Assembly (NCBI GenBank): GCA_943331855.1
Contig: CALQNE010000173.1
Location: forward strand, 1 to 7,737
Origin: Bordetella parapertussis
GTDB lineage: Bacteria > Pseudomonadota > Gammaproteobacteria > Burkholderiales > Burkholderiaceae_B
Direction of reading: 5' to 3'
Length of the DNA: 7,737 nucleotides
In this document: in pieces, positions 6,653 to 7,737 of the stretch
How the letters are laid out: the number at the start of each line of letters is the position of its first letter
Position numbering within the stretch: position 1 is the stretch's first letter
Notes under the pieces: model-generated
What the model was told of the DNA's origin: nothing
Database searches by the model: none
The model's input: only the letters and a program-made list of their open reading frames with translations
Made by a program: the position numbers and the translations under genes

Positions 6653-7516
6653 ATGGCGGCAATCAAACCGACACAAGTCCCCTGGTTGCTGAGCACGCCA
6701 GCTTTGGTGCTGTACGCCACCTTTTTGATTGCGCCGCTTGCCAGCGTATTTTTGATCAGCTTTTTTAATTTCGAGTTTTACGGTGGGATACAAGTTTCGT
6801 TCTCACTAAAAAATTATCTTGAGGTCTTGACGGATAGCTATTACTACGAAGTGTTCGCGCGCACGTTCGGTGTGGCCTTAGCCGTCACACTTGCTTGCGT
6901 GGTGCTGGGTACCGCCGAGGCCTATGTGTTGTCGCGCATGCGCAATCCCTGGAAAGGTCTGTTCTTAATGGTGGTGTTGGGGCCGCTTTTGATTTCAGTG
7001 GTGGTGCGCACCTTGGGCTGGGCGCTATTGTTTGGTTCGACCGGCTTAATTAGCAAAGCTCTGCAGGCCTTAGGCTTAGCTTCGGGGCCCGTGAGTTTGA
7101 TGTATTCAAATCTGGGCGTTGGGATTGCGCTTACGCACGTGATGGTGCCCTTCATGGTGATTGCTGTGTGGGCCTCGCTGCAACGAATCAACCCGTCGAC
7201 CGAGGCCGCGGCGTTATCGTTGGGGGCTAGCCAGTTCACAGTCATCAGGCGTGTCATTGTGCCGCAGGTGATGCCTGGGATCTTATCGGGTTCGATCATG
7301 GTGTTCGCGATGTCGGCTAGCGCTTTCGCAACACCTGCGATCGTGGGCGGTCGTCGTCTGAAAACCGTGGCGACTGCAGCCTATGATGAATTTTTAAATA
7401 CCCTGAACTGGCCACTCGGTGCCGCGTTGGCCATGCTCTTGCTGGTAGCAACGATTGTCGTGTTGATCTCGACCAATCGTTTAATCGAAAAGCGCTACGG
7501 CGCGGTTTTTAACTAG
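6653..7516 (+). CDS. ABC transporter permease 1, PotB-like
   Basis: This 287-residue inner-membrane protein forms one half of the import channel. Predicted membrane segments, by hydrophobicity, lie near residues 15-38, 72-92, 102-128, 153-175, 210-232 and 253-275, six in all as expected for the BPD_transp_1 family. The cytoplasmic EAA loop that docks onto the ATPase is clear: EAAALSLGAS (184-193) followed by IVPQVMPGI (202-210). Length matches PotB homologues. The ATG at 6653 lacks a good ribosome binding site; it is chosen because it precedes the first membrane segment by about 14 residues and starts just after the ATPase stop. The next permease follows after nine bases. Confidence 0.94.
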   Translation: MAAIKPTQVPWLLSTPALVLYATFLIAPLASVFLISFFNFEFYGGIQVSFSLKNYLEVLTDSYYYEVFARTFGVALAVTLACVVLGTAEAYVLSRMRNPWKGLFLMVVLGPLLISVVVRTLGWALLFGSTGLISKALQALGLASGPVSLMYSNLGVGIALTHVMVPFMVIAVWASLQRINPSTEAAALSLGASQFTVIRRVIVPQVMPGILSGSIMVFAMSASAFATPAIVGGRRLKTVATAAYDEFLNTLNWPLGAALAMLLLVATIVVLISTNRLIEKRYGAVFN

Positions 7517-7525
7517 GGGGCAAAC

Positions 7526-7737
7526 ATGTTTTTACGCAACGGCCCCATTGGTTTGATTTTTCATACGATTTTTATCATGTTTATTTTGGCGCCCATCGTG
7601 ATGGTTTGCGCCGTGGCGTTTACGGGCGATGGCTTCATCTCGTTGCCAGTGAACGGCTTGTCGCTGCGCTGGTTCAAAGCGATCTTAAACAATCCACGCT
7701 TTATAGATGCCTTTGTCTTTAGCCTGGGACTGGGCCT
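7526..7737 (+). CDS. ABC transporter permease 2, PotC-like (3' end outside window)
   Basis: Seventy codons of a second permease are present, starting with MFLRNGPIGLIFHTIFIMFI. The first membrane segment runs over about residues 7-31 (IGLIF...VCAVAF), followed by a periplasmic stretch with ISLPVNGLSLRWFKAIL. This is the usual N-terminal pattern of PotC-type permeases (a W-F/Y-x-x-I/L-L segment after the first helix), and a second helix begins (FVFSLGLG) as the window ends. The start ATG has an AGGGGG at 7515-7520, overlapping the stop of permease 1, with a spacing of five bases. It completes the expected binding protein, ATPase, permease, permease operon. The EAA loop lies beyond the window. 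Confidence 0.9.
   Translation, partial: MFLRNGPIGLIFHTIFIMFILAPIVMVCAVAFTGDGFISLPVNGLSLRWFKAILNNPRFIDAFVFSLGLG

Noticed and set aside
6529..6768. Plus-strand frame spanning the ATPase/permease junction
   Set aside because: It overlaps two well-supported genes in another frame and its translation resembles nothing.
1..7737. Insertion sequences, phage genes, CRISPR repeats, tRNA-linked integration or defence islands beyond the HEPN-MNT pair
   Set aside because: No transposase or integrase genes, terminal inverted repeats, regularly spaced repeats or tRNA-like sequence were seen on either strand.

Overview
The window is a 7.7 kb stretch of a proteobacterial chromosome. The best guess is Burkholderiales or another betaproteobacterium, judged from protein style (an IlvD/Edd sugar-acid type dehydratase, a fused NDP-forming acyl-CoA synthetase, a Tat-exported dienelactone hydrolase and a PotFABC-like transporter). 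This assignment is an impression from family resemblance, not a search result. Coding density is high: no gene-free stretch exceeds about 130 bases. No rRNA, tRNA, CRISPR array, insertion sequence, attachment site or origin could be seen.

Layout: (1) Bases 1-486 hold the 3' end of an IlvD/Edd-family dehydratase. (2) Bases 563-1290 hold a two-gene HEPN-MNT toxin-antitoxin module (mntA then hepT, overlapping by 4 nt) with its own strong ribosome binding site. A candidate sigma70 promoter lies inside a 29-nt imperfect palindrome. (3) Bases 3413-1287, on the minus strand, hold a 708-codon fused acyl-CoA synthetase (NDP-forming) whose stop codon overlaps the hepT stop in a convergent CTAA. (4) A 128-nt divergent intergenic region carries a candidate minus-strand promoter and an 11-bp direct repeat spaced 42 bp. 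(5) Bases 3542-4417 hold a Tat-signal dienelactone hydrolase family protein. (6) After a hairpin-containing 92-nt gap, bases 4510-7737 hold a four-gene ABC importer of the spermidine/putrescine (COG0687-type) class. Its order is solute-binding protein, ATPase, permease 1 and permease 2, the last cut by the window end.

How the genes may work together: the importer genes form one transcription unit and probably supply a small organic solute. The upstream exported hydrolase reads in the same direction and may be functionally linked (an ester or lactone hydrolysed in the periplasm, then taken up), but this is inference. The acyl-CoA synthetase and the dehydratase fit organic-acid or sugar-acid catabolism. 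The toxin-antitoxin pair looks like an accessory insertion between these metabolic genes. Nothing here is clearly a new system. The most rewarding items are the mntA-hepT module with its palindrome/promoter overlap and convergent stop overlap, and the hydrolase-transporter linkage.
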